64,000 nucleotides of DNA, from assembly GCA_021904315.1 (NCBI GenBank), contig CM038920.1, positions 11,842,001 through 11,906,000 of the forward strand, in the 5' to 3' direction. The translations under genes were made by a program, and so were the position numbers. Source of the DNA: Sphagnum magellanicum (lineage: Eukaryota > Streptophyta > Sphagnopsida > Sphagnales > Sphagnaceae). The notes beneath the pieces are model-generated. The model was not told where the DNA came from. It worked only from the letters and a program-made list of their open reading frames with translations, and did not search any database. This document shows positions 35,990 to 47,497 of the stretch, in pieces (positions within the stretch are counted from its first letter, which is position 1; the number at the start of each line of letters is the position of its first letter).

Positions 35990-38686
35990 AAAAATCATTC
36001 AAAATTTACAACTCCACAATTTCATCCCTCTCAAAAGCTCCTTCAAATTCCTCTAACTCTTCTTTTAAATTAAGATCATTCTTAATAAAATCTGCCAAAT
36101 TAGAAGGGGATTTACAACCTATCCTAGAATCATTGGGCCAATTTTTGCTCATAAAAATCAATTTATCCAAAAAAAATTATTGTAAAGGGCATCTTTTAAG
36201 ACTAGTAAGAATTCTAGCTAATGAAAATATTCTTTCTATTTCAATCTGAAATCCAACTATTCCTAAGATTTGTCTAGCACAAAAATCAATTATAAGAAAC
36301 ATGCTTTCATGTTTTTCCGACCATTGCAATTTTTAACATCCATTCGATAACATTTGAAAATTAGAAAGTCTTTATTGACCAATTCCGTTGTTGGTTCACT
36401 TGTGTTGGTTGACATTTCAAAGATATCCAAACTCATGTCCTTTTCAACCCTTTCATCAACAACACCCTTTTCAGATTCAACCAATGGATGCAAATGATAA
36501 TAACATTTCAGAAGCATAGGAAATGAAATTTTTTTGTCATATACAATTGCCTTACCTTGTTCACAACCAATAAGTGAAGACACAAGACAAAATTTTTAAA
36601 ATCTAGGGTCTAACATTAAAGAAAGCATATTTATGGGCCTTCCTTTCTTCATATTTTTTTAAGAAGGAAAGAAAATAATCCAAAACTTGAATAACTTCTT
36701 TCTTCATGTTGGAGGCTAAACATGATAACTCATAAGCAACATTCCCATCTTTTTCCATTAGGTTGTCAAAAGTTGTAGAATCAATTTCATTTAAAATTTT
36801 AAACTCATGGATATGGTAGAATTTAGTGCATCACTTAACAACCAATGACCCCTAAATTGGTTCAAAATATAAGTAGACACAATAAGGCCAAAAGAATCAA
36901 CAATGATGCGACAAATGTGCCATGTCAAAGGAGGTGGTACCCTTGCATTCATTTTCACAAAATTTTGCATGTTGTAATATAATATAATTGATTTTTTTAA
37001 TTGCAAAGCTTCTTGGAAAAGGATAACTTTGTTGGCAAATCTATAATAGCAAAAGAAAATGTTAGATTATGCACAATAAAGGTTGAAAAAAAGTGATGAA
37101 AATGTTATGAAAAATAAAAATTGACAAAAAATGTGCACACAAAGAAGTTTTAAAAATTAGAAAAATTACTTTGCCTTCACTAGACTGTTCAATTTCTGAG
37201 GGGGAAACCCTAAATTTATACATGTTTTTTCCCATTCTTGCTTACCCTTTTCAGATGTTTTTGGCCAAGTTATGCATTTCTATAAATCTCTTTCAACAAA
37301 TTTGATTGACACATATCATAAGTCTTAAATCTTTGCAAAAAATTTCCTTTGTTGTGGCATATTGGTAAGCCTTGGAAAATGCATGCCCAAAACAAGTGCC
37401 TTGAAAACTTTCCTCCAAACCTAACATATCACAACTTATAATTGATTTAAAGATGTAGTCATAGTGTTTAAATTAGATCCCTCATCCTTGACATAAATAA
37501 TTATTTTTCTCCTTAATGCATAATTGTCCAACAATTTTGTCAATTTTTTAGCCAAAGTCTGTCCAGTAGTGTCTATTGGCTCAAAAAGACCAAAGATAAT
37601 GTGCTTTGGCTGCCAATCATCTCTTAAAAAATTAATCACCAATGCAAAAATATCATGGCCAACTTTATAATTGATTTTAAAGATGTAGTCATAGTGTTGA
37701 GATTAGATCCTTCGTCCTTGACATAAGTAATTATTTTTCTCCTTAATGCATAATTGTCCAACAATTTTGTCAAATTTTTAACCAAAGTTTGTCCAGTAGT
37801 GTCTATTGGCTCAAAAAGACCAAAGATAATGTGCTTTGGCTGCCAATCATCTTTTAAAAAATAAATCACCAATGCAAAAATATCATGGCCAACTTTTGAC
37901 ATCCACAAATCAAAGCTTGTAGTTACAGAATGACATTCTATTAAAGTTGGTAAAACATATAATTGTTTAGTTTTTCCCACTAATCTGAGCAATAAGTCAT
38001 TAGAAAAAAAAAAATTAGAAGGAAAAATAATTATGGGACTCAAATGCATATTAAATCTTTTTAACTAACTACTTTCTACAAATTGTAAAGGAAGATGGCT
38101 TTTAACAATTAAAAGAATCAAATCTTCCAGAAATTATTTTTGTTGCACATCATTTTTCTTAAAAAGTTCTTTTACAATAAAAAAAATTAGATATGGAATT
38201 AGAAGAAACATTTGGTTTCTTTTTCGAAGATTGTCTTTCATCTTCCCTCAAAAGATAATTATTTTTTTTTTCAAACTTTTTAAAAATATTAGGATGATCT
38301 AAAGTGACATGTTTCCTCAATGCAACTATGCCATTAGATGAATTACATATGATTAATCCTTTCCTAGCTTGTGTTTTTGGATTTATATTCAATATTGGAT
38401 TATTGTGATAAAAAATACACCGTGTAGTTTAAGGAGCTATTGCATTAACTTTTTTGTTATCATTCACACAATAAAATGCCCAACACAATGCATTTCTACT
38501 ATTTCCTCTCCAAAATGTTCTTTGAACATGTAACTTTTTTAAATTCTTTTCATTCATTTTTGAATTCTTACTTCCTTCTATTTGAAAATTGACCATTTTT
38601 TCAAGTTCTACCAACATTTCATCTACTATTCTTACTTCTTTCATAAACACATCACATGTATTTTCATTTTCAGAAGATTGTTCCAT
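35990..38686 (-). pseudogene. hAT transposase, broken
   Basis: Starts at ATG 38686 (MEQSSENENTCDVF). After a stop at about 38429 a BED-type finger follows (around 38320-38400: ICNSSNGIVALRKHVTLDHP). The catalytic-region block SFDLWMSKVGHDIFALVI with FLKDDWQPKHIIFGLFEP is at 37780-37925 and YVKDEGSNLNTMTTSLK at about 37690. An SFPMLLKCYYHLHPL piece is at 36470-36530. The C-terminal dimerisation block EIERIFSLARILTSLKRCPL is at about 36185-36245. At least one stop, several frame changes and a 230-bp internal tandem duplication destroy the frame. The family differs from the hAT relics at 13.6, 24.5 and 43 kb. Confidence 0.8.
37434..37897. repeat. 230-bp tandem duplication inside the hAT transposase
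   Basis: AGATGTAGTCATAGTGTT occurs at 37451 and 37681. The two units are about 95 percent alike by eye and carry the same catalytic-region segment (GLFEPIDTTGQTL, YVKDEGSNLNTM). The duplicated length is not a multiple of three, so the transposase is frameshifted. Confidence 0.9.
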
Positions 38687-39264
38687 TATTACTTAGATTT
38701 GTGATTAAGAATTAATGCCCTGATGAGTAGTGAAAAAAAAATGTATGATTTTATCAAAAAACTAAAATCTAAAGACTAAAAATTGCATTTACAAACAATT
38801 ACAAACTGATATCTATCAAAACTAAAAAACATTTACAAGTAATTACAAAATGCATTCTATCTTCTAAGATTTTAGAAAAATAAAATATGTATATTTCTCA
38901 GAAAAAGTTTAGGGATTGAAGATTATAAGGTTGGAAAATGTTTGGGTTTTTTAGGTGAAAAAAATTTATAATTTATGTTTAAGTTTAGAAAATCCTGCTA
39001 AAGAAAAACACATCAATTATAAAATAGTTACATAATGAAAAGAAACTACACAAAATGAAGAAAAAAAAGTAGAAACAACAACCAAAAAAAAAACAATAGA
39101 ACGAATGGAACAAAAAATGAAACTACAATTAAGAAAAAAAATCAAAAAATGGAAATATGCAATGTAACTTACTTTTAGTGTTCAAGTTGGTGTCAAAGCT
39201 CTAAGCTTCGACTTGCACATGGCAAGGACAGGGGTGAAGTACCATACCAACCAAGTAAAACAAA

Positions 39265-39835
39265 GTAGCAACGCAAGAAGAGCAACAATGGTAGCACTAG
39301 AAGAGCAACAAACATTAAGCTAGCAGGTACTTGAGAAAAGCAATGCAAGAAGAATGGCTGTGGGGAAAAACTTGCAATGCAAAAATAGTAATGCGCATAA
39401 TGCTACAACTTGAGAGGGGCAACATGCGAAGAATAATGTAGGAGTTGCAATGCAAAAGGAGTTGCACACCAATCGTAGCATGAGAGGAATGATGTAAGAG
39501 TTGTAGCATAGGAGGAGCAACATGAGAGCTACAACACAGGAGGAACAACACAAAAGTTGCAATGTAGGAAGAACGATGCGAGAATTATAATGTGAGAAGA
39601 ATGATGCAACAATTGCAATGCAAGAGGAGTAGCATGAGAAGAGGAGTTGTGTGAAAGAACAAGCATGAGGAACAACAACATGGAAAGAACAACAACGTGA
39701 GAAGAATGGCAACACCTGAGGAGCAACAATGCAAGAAGAGTGACAACGTGATAGGAGTAGCAACACTTGAGGAGCAATAATGCAAAAAAATGACAACATG
39801 AGGAATGAGGGGTAGCGCAAGAAAAACATGAAAAA
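39265..39835. repeat. CAA/GAG-rich degenerate repeat inside the hAT element
   Basis: Variants of GAGGAGCAACAATGCAAGAA and AACATGAGAAGAA recur for about 570 bp with no fixed period. The minus strand reads as Leu/Cys/Ser/His-rich frames (LLLHCC-type) in all three phases. This is a property of the simple sequence, not evidence of a protein. Confidence 0.75.
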
Positions 39836-40208
39836 AAAAACTAAATTCTAACAAATGCAACACAAAACAATAACAACAAACAAATAAACACGAGCATCAT
39901 TAATCATTATAGCACTAAAAGACAAAAAAAAATTTGTGACCAAAAATGAAGCCCATGCTTCATTTTTATACAGTTTCTTTATCCCTAACCCTAAACAATG
40001 CCTCCGCCTCTTTAAGCAATGGCGACTGTTTAGGAACCTTAAACCTTAAACTACCAATAACCGGATGAAAGGTCTTTGAGAGAACCTACCTAGTTTTCCA
40101 AAAAAAAAATAAAGAAAAACGGTTCTCCCAACTAATTCTTGTTCATGTGAGAATTGATTTGAAAATCGAGTCGAGAACTGGTCAAGATTCGAAAACCGCC
40201 CAACAATG

Positions 40209-40216
40209 GTTTGGAC
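40209..40216. repeat. 8-bp target-site duplication, right
   Basis: GTTTGGAC, identical to 35796-35803. Confidence 0.9.
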
Positions 40217-40613
40217 TCTAAACACCAATTTTGCATCATTTTAATTATTGTTGTTGTTAAGAATTTTGTAGTTTCAATATGATCTCAGAAGGTTAGGTAT
40301 TGCGAGTAGGTAAGGGGGGAGAGACCTAGCTATAGGGACTTAAGTTTAGGTCCTTTTATTTCTTTATTACCAAATGAGAGGATCACAAGATGAATCCTCA
40401 TGTACAATACAATGATTAAGGTTGGACCTCATTGGACATGGATCTAATCAAATATAGAACAATGACAAATGTCAGGTATTTATTGTAGAATGTTAATTCT
40501 CTTACAATTGATATTTGTTATTGAAACTTTGTTTAGCCTGAGTGAACAAAGTTTTTGTTTTCTCATGTTTTGGGAGGTTTACCTTCAATGAAGATGAGAC
40601 TCCATAAACACAA

Positions 40614-40659
40614 AATGAAAAACACAAACTTTTTTAGACCCAAGTTTGTGTTTTTCATT
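40614..40659. repeat. Perfect 18-bp inverted repeat (hairpin), 10-base loop
   Basis: The arm AATGAAAAACACAAACTT (40614-40631) and its exact complement (40642-40659) are separated by TTTTAGACCC. No terminator or small-RNA assignment can be made from sequence alone. Confidence 0.85.
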
Positions 40660-42220
40660 ATGGGTCATTTTGGATGGTGCATCACCTACTAAAGAATATT
40701 AAACTATGTTAAGATATCATGTTGGACAGACTATAAACAAGTATATTCTTGTGGTCATTGAAATCCATTAACAGGTTAGTTTCACAATTCAAGGATTAGC
40801 TACCATGGGTGTCAGCACAAGGTTCCTCCCCCATAAAATGGTAGAATTGTTAAGGGAATGGGCTTCAACATGTGTAAAAAACAAGAAATTTTTTGCTAAA
40901 TTATGTATGGAGTTACTAAAACATGTTGTTTCTTTCTTTTCCAGAAACTTCTTGTTTTCTAAGAAACTTTGGTATTGCAGTTTTATTTTCAATTTTGTAT
41001 TTTCTCAATTCGTAGCTTGCACCCTAAAATTGCATGCAGTCATTCACATGATTTATGTATATCAAAAATGTCTCATTGAATTACTTCCTAAGTAATTATC
41101 CTAAAAATTATGAAAAGATGGCGAAAAAAAATTATGAACACTTGCATGCCTTTAGTTTGTTATATAACATGGTGGAAAAGAATGACCATGTACACATATG
41201 CATGCCTTTGACATATTATAAAACAAAAGCCCATATTTCGTAAGATGCCAAACGTAGGATGTGTCTTTAATGTCTAACATTAAATCCATAGCATCAAAAC
41301 CCTTAACTTGCTAATGGATGCAACTCGGTCAACTTATAGTATAATTTTCGACAAAATTGTGCATTTGTGAAGGATTGAGCAAAATATGTTGTTTAATTGT
41401 GCTACCAAATTTTCCACTTCAAACTCATGACATCTACCTTTGTCCACACACTTTTGGCTCTATGGACAAAAAAGAAAAAGTATATGGTAATAATACATTT
41501 CACTTTTGTGATCTAGTTGAATTGAAGATCATCCGCAAGAAGATTTAGCCAAATTTAGCTATAAATGAAATATGAATGTAAAACAATTTAAGCATATTTT
41601 TATATTATTGTTCATTACCTACTGGAAAATGACATAGAAATCTAGCAATGTCTTTTTTTTTTGTCACAATCTGACAATTAAAATCCCAAAAATTCACTTT
41701 TTCACATTCTTCATCCTTCAACTGGTAAAATTTCACTAGGAAAAGAAATGCTACTAATGGGCCTCCTGCATAAACCACACAATTAGCATGCTTCTTTTTC
41801 TATAAGCATATCTTAAAATAATTATGCAAAAAGGCCTGTCAACTACTAGTTGTTTTTTATAATGTTCAAGTTAAGCACATTATTCCAAAGTTTTCAGTGT
41901 TGGGTCTACATCTATGTTTTAATTTTAATGTAGACTTTTCAAGTGAGGTCATATTTGAAAACAACTAAATTTTTTCTTGCTACATTAATTTAAAATTTCA
42001 AAGAAAGCCTATTTTTGGGCTTTTCAAGCATATAGAGGTTAAATGCACCTAGGTACCAACAGTTTTGTTGGTGGCAAAATTCATCAAATGGCGAAACAAA
42101 AAAACAAGGTTGACGACATGTATGTAGCAAAAAAATGGGAAAAAAAGAAAAAAATCGCCAAAAGTTAGGGTTTCAAAGTGACACATAACAATGTTATGCC
42201 ATTTGTTTGCAATCATGTCA
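40660..42220. other. Intergenic sequence with two weak family repeats
   Basis: Near 41528-41572 GATCATCCGCAAGAAGATTT, AGCCAAATTTAGCTATAAAT is a copy (G) of the GCCAAATTTGGC family in reverse orientation. Near 42070-42170 a GGCGAAACAAAAAAACAAGG word and an ATCGCCAAAAG word look like a further fragment. No gene recognised. Confidence 0.5.
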
Positions 42221-43039
42221 CCAAGTCATCTCCTTCCACTCTAGTGTTTTTTGTTGTTTACCTATACTCTACCAAAACCTTTCAGAACTTACTATAAACT
42301 CCTCCTATCCTTTCACCATTGCTATAGTTCTATTGAAGCTTGTCACCAAGATGCTTCTCCACTTAGGGTGCTTGTCATCACTAGTATGTATTAAGGTGTG
42401 TAATTAATTTCATTATGGATCCCCGAATTTTGTGCCATTGTCTACTTCAAAACTTCAGGGGCTACATCAATTTCAAGCTTGTTCTTCAAGCCTCAATCAA
42501 AAGAAGTTGCATGCAAACACAATAGAATGGAGAGAAGCTTGCAACTCCAAGCTCTAGTAGCAAGCAATTGAGTTTCGATTTATAGTGAAACTCAATTGTT
42601 CAAGAATCAAAGTGCTAATTTTTTTTCTTTTCATTTTTTCTAATCTTCATATTGTGAGTTGTGACTCGTGATGGACAATAAAGTTATCTAATCTTTTGGG
42701 CACTCAAACATCAAGTGTGCACACACTACATTGTGTTGTGCTTGTGTGCATGTTCTTTTAATCTTCTTTTGATCTTTTTTTAATCTTTTTTTGGTCTTTT
42801 GATCTTACTAATTATGTTCGCCATCATCCATGGCTCCTTTGACTAACCCCAAGAACTTTAAGTTCAAATCACCTTTGCCTCTTTTTGCTAATGTCGCAAC
42901 CATTATAAAGAGTGTAAATGTTGAAATGGTTGCTGAAACCCTAATTTTTGACATAATCAATTTATCAAAAGAACCTCTTACTCCAGCTCAAAGTCTCAAA
43001 GTTTAGTAACAATGAAAAAAAACATGATGATGTAAGTAC

Positions 43040-45870
43040 TCACCATTTCCAAGATCAATGGGCTACAATGCTTCCTTGGGCAAAATCAATAGTAAATGAA
43101 ACAAGTAATGTGCATAAGGTTCAATGTGTAATTTGCATGAAAAATGAAGAAAAGGAAATTTTGCTTGTGTTTAAGCTTGATAATTTGCTTAAGCATGCTA
43201 GTAGGCGCAAAGCCTGGGTTTCAAAGTTAGGAATAACAATTGGTCCATTTTATTTTGATTTTAAAAGCTAACATACACGAAACGAAAAAAATTACACTAT
43301 TGGGAATCATCCTTCAATTCTTGATCTTGTTGTTATAGAAGTTCTTTAAGACCAAAGATGAAAATTTGTCTAGTTTGTTATTGTCTTTCATTTGTTGTCC
43401 AAAGGTCAAGCTATGACGGACTTTGAAGGTGTGAAGGATCTTTTTAGTTTATTTAAGATGAAACACACACCCAAAAAGCACTGCATAGATTTTGCAAGTT
43501 GGGGGTAGATGCAAGTTACAATGGTTCAATTACACTCCTTACAAGTCCATACAAAATTCTTTAAAATGATTCAAATGGACATGGTTGTTATTTTTTTAAA
43601 TGTTATTATTCAAATTTTGAATAATACATGTTCAATCACCTACAAACCTTCCCAAATCTATGTGAAAATTTATATTAAATGTAGCTGATGTTATTATTTA
43701 ATTTGAAAGTCCTAAAAAGAAAACCCACAAAGTCCATAGGAATAATGCCCCACTTAAAATTTTCAAAAAATATGCTTTTGGGACAAAAAATTTAAAGAAC
43801 AAACAAAAATTGCAAGTCATATGGACTTATGAAAATATGGTCAAATTTTAACCATTCAAAAGTCTTTAATTATTAAACAATTAAGGTTTTTAAAGAAAGA
43901 TTCTTTAGATGAGTTTATCATTTTGTATTACATTATATATTGAATCCCAATAACAAATTTGAAATTTAAATCAATATAAAATTTTCCATTTTATGATGTT
44001 CCAATCAAACGGCCAATCCATATTTTTCAACTTCAAAAGTCCATTACTATTAACAAATGAATTTTTTTATCGATAAATAACCAAACAATTTTTTTCATAA
44101 TGAAGTTTACTGGTTTAGATCCAAGTCCCAATTAGTAGATCTATGGGTATATTAATCACCACATGCATTTGAATAAAAGGTACCCAAGGAAAAAACATCA
44201 TTTTGTCACACAAATGAGCCACCATAACTTGCATCTACCTTGGGGTATTGTTGAGTTGATGAACTAAGTTTTGTTGCAATCCATTTGTGATGTTACAATG
44301 GCGTTAATTTTTTATTTGTGAGTGCAAATGAAATGACAAAAATTGACAATGCCTTTTGGATTTCTTTACACCTTAATGTAGTTTAGGGTTGGAACCGAAT
44401 CCTTCTATTGGTTTGTGTGGAGAAAATTGATGTGCAAGGGACAACTAATAATGTCTTTTAGCTAATGCTCTAATACTTGGATTCTTTTGCGGGTGTGAGT
44501 GTTAAGGATTTGGGGTTGAAATTCATCTCCATGGGCTATGATGGGAGTAGTGTTTTCCAAGGTGTTAGAGTTGGTGTGACTATTTAGATGAAAAAGATAG
44601 TTGTTCCATTCATTAGCAGAGTCCATTGTTTTGCTCTCTAAACGAATTTGACCATGTTGGTGCTATTGAAACTTAGTTTAGTGACTCAGTTGGAGGTGCT
44701 ACTACAAGCCATGTATGTTTTTTCTCTCATTCACTTAAAAAATTCCTTGAATTCCAAAAGTTATGTGATGTGCCCATAGAAAAAGGGAACAAGTTGCTTA
44801 GGAATGTGAAGACAAGATGGATTAGTATGTTGTTTCTCATGAAATGTGTCATGGAGTAGTATTGACCATTGATGGCAAAGATGCATGTTAATGCGTCAAG
44901 GAGCAACACAACTATTAAGAATTTGAACTTGCTTCGTTACTTGGAATTGATTCTAGGGTTACATGTAGTTATGTCATTTTAAAATTCCATACATATTTTA
45001 ATCAAGCTTGCATAGTCCGATGATGTGTTTGTATGTGATTTTATTGACATGGTGAAGGTGTGCTAACTTGACCTTTATAATCTTTATTTTGATCCATGCA
45101 CCAAGTTTGACAATCTTACTTTTGATGAACTCAAAGCTCTTGAGTCATTCACTAGCAAGAATTTGCCAATGAGTTGGTGTGAAGATTTGAATGGTGAGGA
45201 GATTGATTGTCTCATCATTGAGTTTGTTGGTGCTAAGTTTTTTTTGAACTAATGTTGTTCTGCAACAGGTGTTCTAAAACTTGTGCCGAGGCCAAACTTC
45301 CTTTTGGTCAGGGCTCATGTGAAATTAAGGTATGAAGATTCTACCTAAATTTTAATCTATGAATTGGAGGTCAAATTTCCAAATCATGAACTTATGTCAA
45401 CATTGGATGTGATCTATCCGAACTTCTAGGCTATAAACACGAATTCGTAGGATGTTGAGAATGATTTCCATCAATGCTTGATGGTGATCAAGGCTGACTA
45501 TTGCAACCGACAAAAAGTGGGAAAGGATGGGATGTGAGTGTGTTTTGCTTGATCCATATGAATTGGATTTGTAATGTTTGTTTTTAAAAATGACCATGGC
45601 TACAAACAATGAATTGGTGTTGAAGCAGGTGTTGGATAAAAACCTAGTCATTCAATAGTGGGTGAAGATTATTTCTTTTCCCATCCTCAAGATCAAACTT
45701 TCAAAATTTATTAAGTTGGCTGAAATAACATGTGTTAACGTATTGGGGTTTGTCAAGGATGAGCGGTATTTTTCAACAATGCTTTTCATAAAAAAACAAG
45801 CTAAAGAACTGCTTGTTGTGCCATTTGGATCTTTGCACTTGATTTTATACACAATGGTTTTATAAACTTA
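43040..45870 (+). mobile_element. Decayed hAT transposon, copy 3
   Basis: Plus-strand relic of the same type as copies 1 and 2. The BED-like finger at 43115-43205 reads CVICMKNEEKEILLVFKLDN then LLKHASRRK. Around 45090-45240 are FDNLTFDELKALESFTSKN, LPMSWCEDLNGEE and FVGAKFF, matching the copy 2 block TFDKFNAIETLTNKKLP. The C-terminal block at 45690-45800 reads FIKLAEITCVNVLGFVKDE then RYFSTMLFIKK. Multiple stops and frame changes separate these blocks. Terminal inverted repeats were not found. Confidence 0.65.
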
Positions 45871-46270
45871 AAAACTTCATGTTTGAAAAGGCCATTACCT
45901 TGTGGGACAACATGAAGACCCAATATTGTATTGATTTTTGAAAGTACAAATTTCATTACTAGCAACACTTAGGTTTTATTCCAAGTCCCCTTTGTTGGGG
46001 TAGCTTTCCTTGTCCATTTATGCACAATGCACACTCATAATATGAATTTTGAAATTGCCTTTCCTTTTTTTGAAATTTTGAACTATTTGTGAGTTTTTGA
46101 AGATTATTGAATCCTTATTAATTGTTTACAAGTTTGATGGTCAACAAAGAATGCGGAATGGAATTCAGAATGGGATTTGAACTTTGGGGTTTTTCCTTTT
46201 ATCTTCTAAGTTCTTGTATTTTATTTGTTGATTGTATCATGATTCATGCTTGAAACTTGGCACTGTGGTT
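45871..46270. other. Flank of hAT copy 3
   Basis: No gene or clear repeat recognised; may include the 3' end of the element. Confidence 0.35.
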
Positions 46271-46279
46271 TGTGTTGGG

Positions 46280-46890
46280 TTGTGGTGTAGGGACACTACT
46301 TTGCACTAAGCAAAGTCTCAAGTTTGAAACTGGGGTTCAACTCCCCAAGTAGTGCTTTTGAACTTTGCAGCATGCACTTGGGCAGACCCTTTCACTCACT
46401 TTCAAAGTTTTGAAATGTTTTGATTTGCCACATTGTCTACCCAATAAAAATACACAATAGCAAAACTCTAACCCTGAAAAATAAAATGGTAGCCAAATAC
46501 ATAACCAAAAAAAGAAGTAGTAGCCAATTGATTTATTAAAAAAATGGATGGAGTAGCCATATTACACACCCCCTCTTGATAAATGTCACCTGAGTGGCTA
46601 CTTCATGAAATCCGAAAACAAACACTACTAGGCATGTGGTGAGCTTGCTAAGGGTAGGGATGTTTTGCCCCCCAGAGAATATCGTAGTACCCAAATAATT
46701 TCAGCAACAAACTGTCGAATAATTAATTAAATTTCAAATCTTAACTTCGGCACTTAATTTTTTAATTTAAAAATTTTCAATAGGTAATGGTTATATTAAA
46801 AAACAATCTTCCTTCAATGTTGGGGAAGAGTCTAATGTGTTGAGACTATCTCACTTATAAGTCTCAATACTTGAAGGTCTGCAGTTCAAA
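46280..46890 (+). repeat. Two tRNA-like (SINE-head-like) segments
   Basis: At 46331-46347 TGGGGTTCAACTCCCCA forms a perfect T arm (5-bp stem, 7-base loop) and contains a B-box match. CACTACT at 46294 pairs with AGTAGTG at 46348-46354 like an acceptor stem, but only 30 bases lie between, too few for complete D and anticodon arms. At about 46850-46885 AGTCTCAATACTTGAAGG and GCAGTTCAAACC resemble the same region (AGTCTCAAGTTTGAAACTGG). Both look like decayed tRNA-derived SINE heads, not functional tRNA genes. Confidence 0.35.
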
Positions 46891-47237
46891 CCTAACAGTT
46901 GAACTTTTGATTTTATTAAAATTTCAGCACATACTAAATAATTTTTCAAAAATTTGGCAAAACAAAAAATAATTTAATTATATGCTGAATCTGTTCAGGT
47001 ACTGAATCCATTCAGGTACTACAGTAATCAGCATTATACACCATCAATTCAGGGTACTACTTGTTTGTAAAGAACTGGTAGAATCTTTCCAGTGTATGTG
47101 GAGGCCGTCTTACCCTGAGTAAAGTTTCTGCATCAATAGAGGAGGCACCTTATGTGCAAGGTTCCAAATACTAATTTTTAGGAGCCTTAGCAGAAGGTGC
47201 CATCGGCTCCTCCAAAATTCAATCACAGCCATGAGTT

Positions 47238-47409
47238 TTAAAAGTCAAATTCTACAGGATCTTTACACCATGTAAGGAACTCAAATGGGGTGATTTTGGG
47301 AATTTGGGCCCCATACTTGGCTCCCGCCTCACTCCAAGCCCTCATTGCCAAAATGACCCCTTGGTCCTTACCCTCAACATAAAGACCTGCACCAATATAT
47401 TCAGTGTAA
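47238..47409 (-). CDS. Orphan coding exon of an unrecognised protein (C-terminal)
   Basis: A 172-nt segment following an acceptor-like GACCTGCAG on the minus strand. It reads YTEYIGAGLYVEGKDQGV, then ILAMRAWSEAGAKYGAQIP and ITPFEFLTWCKDPVEFDF, and a stop at 47238. The balanced composition, Trp and Cys content and absence of low complexity look like a real soluble protein tail, and the frame is clean. The open frame continues upstream through a small hairpin, but that part does not look coding. I do not recognise the family, and no neighbouring exon could be identified. It may be the last exon of a gene with a long intron, or a gene fragment. Confidence 0.35.
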
Positions 47410-47473
47410 CTGCAGGTCAGCTTACCTAGTGCAATTTTTCTTTGATATTTTTGGGTCGTTTTGAGAAGAAAAA

Positions 47474-47497
47474 AAATGCCTACATTGGTAGGCATTT
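47474..47497. repeat. Perfect 10-bp hairpin
   Basis: AAATGCCTAC, loop ATTG, GTAGGCATTT, just upstream of the orphan exon on the minus strand. Confidence 0.8.

Larger units (their letters stand above)
35804..40208 (-). mobile_element. Complete-ended hAT transposon, 4405 bp
   Basis: Left end CAATGTTGGGCGGTTCTC and right end (reverse complement) CATTGTTGGGCGGTTTTC match at 16 of 18 bases. Both are flanked by the identical 8-bp GTTTGGAC, the target-site length made by hAT transposases. Subterminal GGTTCTC/GAGAACC words recur near both ends (about 35816, 35838, 40079, 40120, 40173), as expected for transposase-binding motifs. The minus strand carries a broken hAT transposase (about 38686 to 35990). 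A long CAA/GAG-rich stretch lies between its start and the right end. The preserved duplication and ends mean this insertion is younger than the other hAT relics in the window, although the transposase frame is already broken. Confidence 0.9.

Noticed and set aside
39320..39829. 169-residue minus-strand Leu/Cys-rich frame
   Set aside because: Simple sequence gives similar frames in all three phases; not a conserved protein.
35804..40208. Treating the hAT element as an autonomous, active transposon
   Set aside because: Stops, frame changes and the 230-bp internal duplication break the transposase, although the ends look usable.
46294..46354. A functional tRNA gene
   Set aside because: T arm and possible acceptor stem are present, but only 30 bases separate them, too short for D and anticodon arms.
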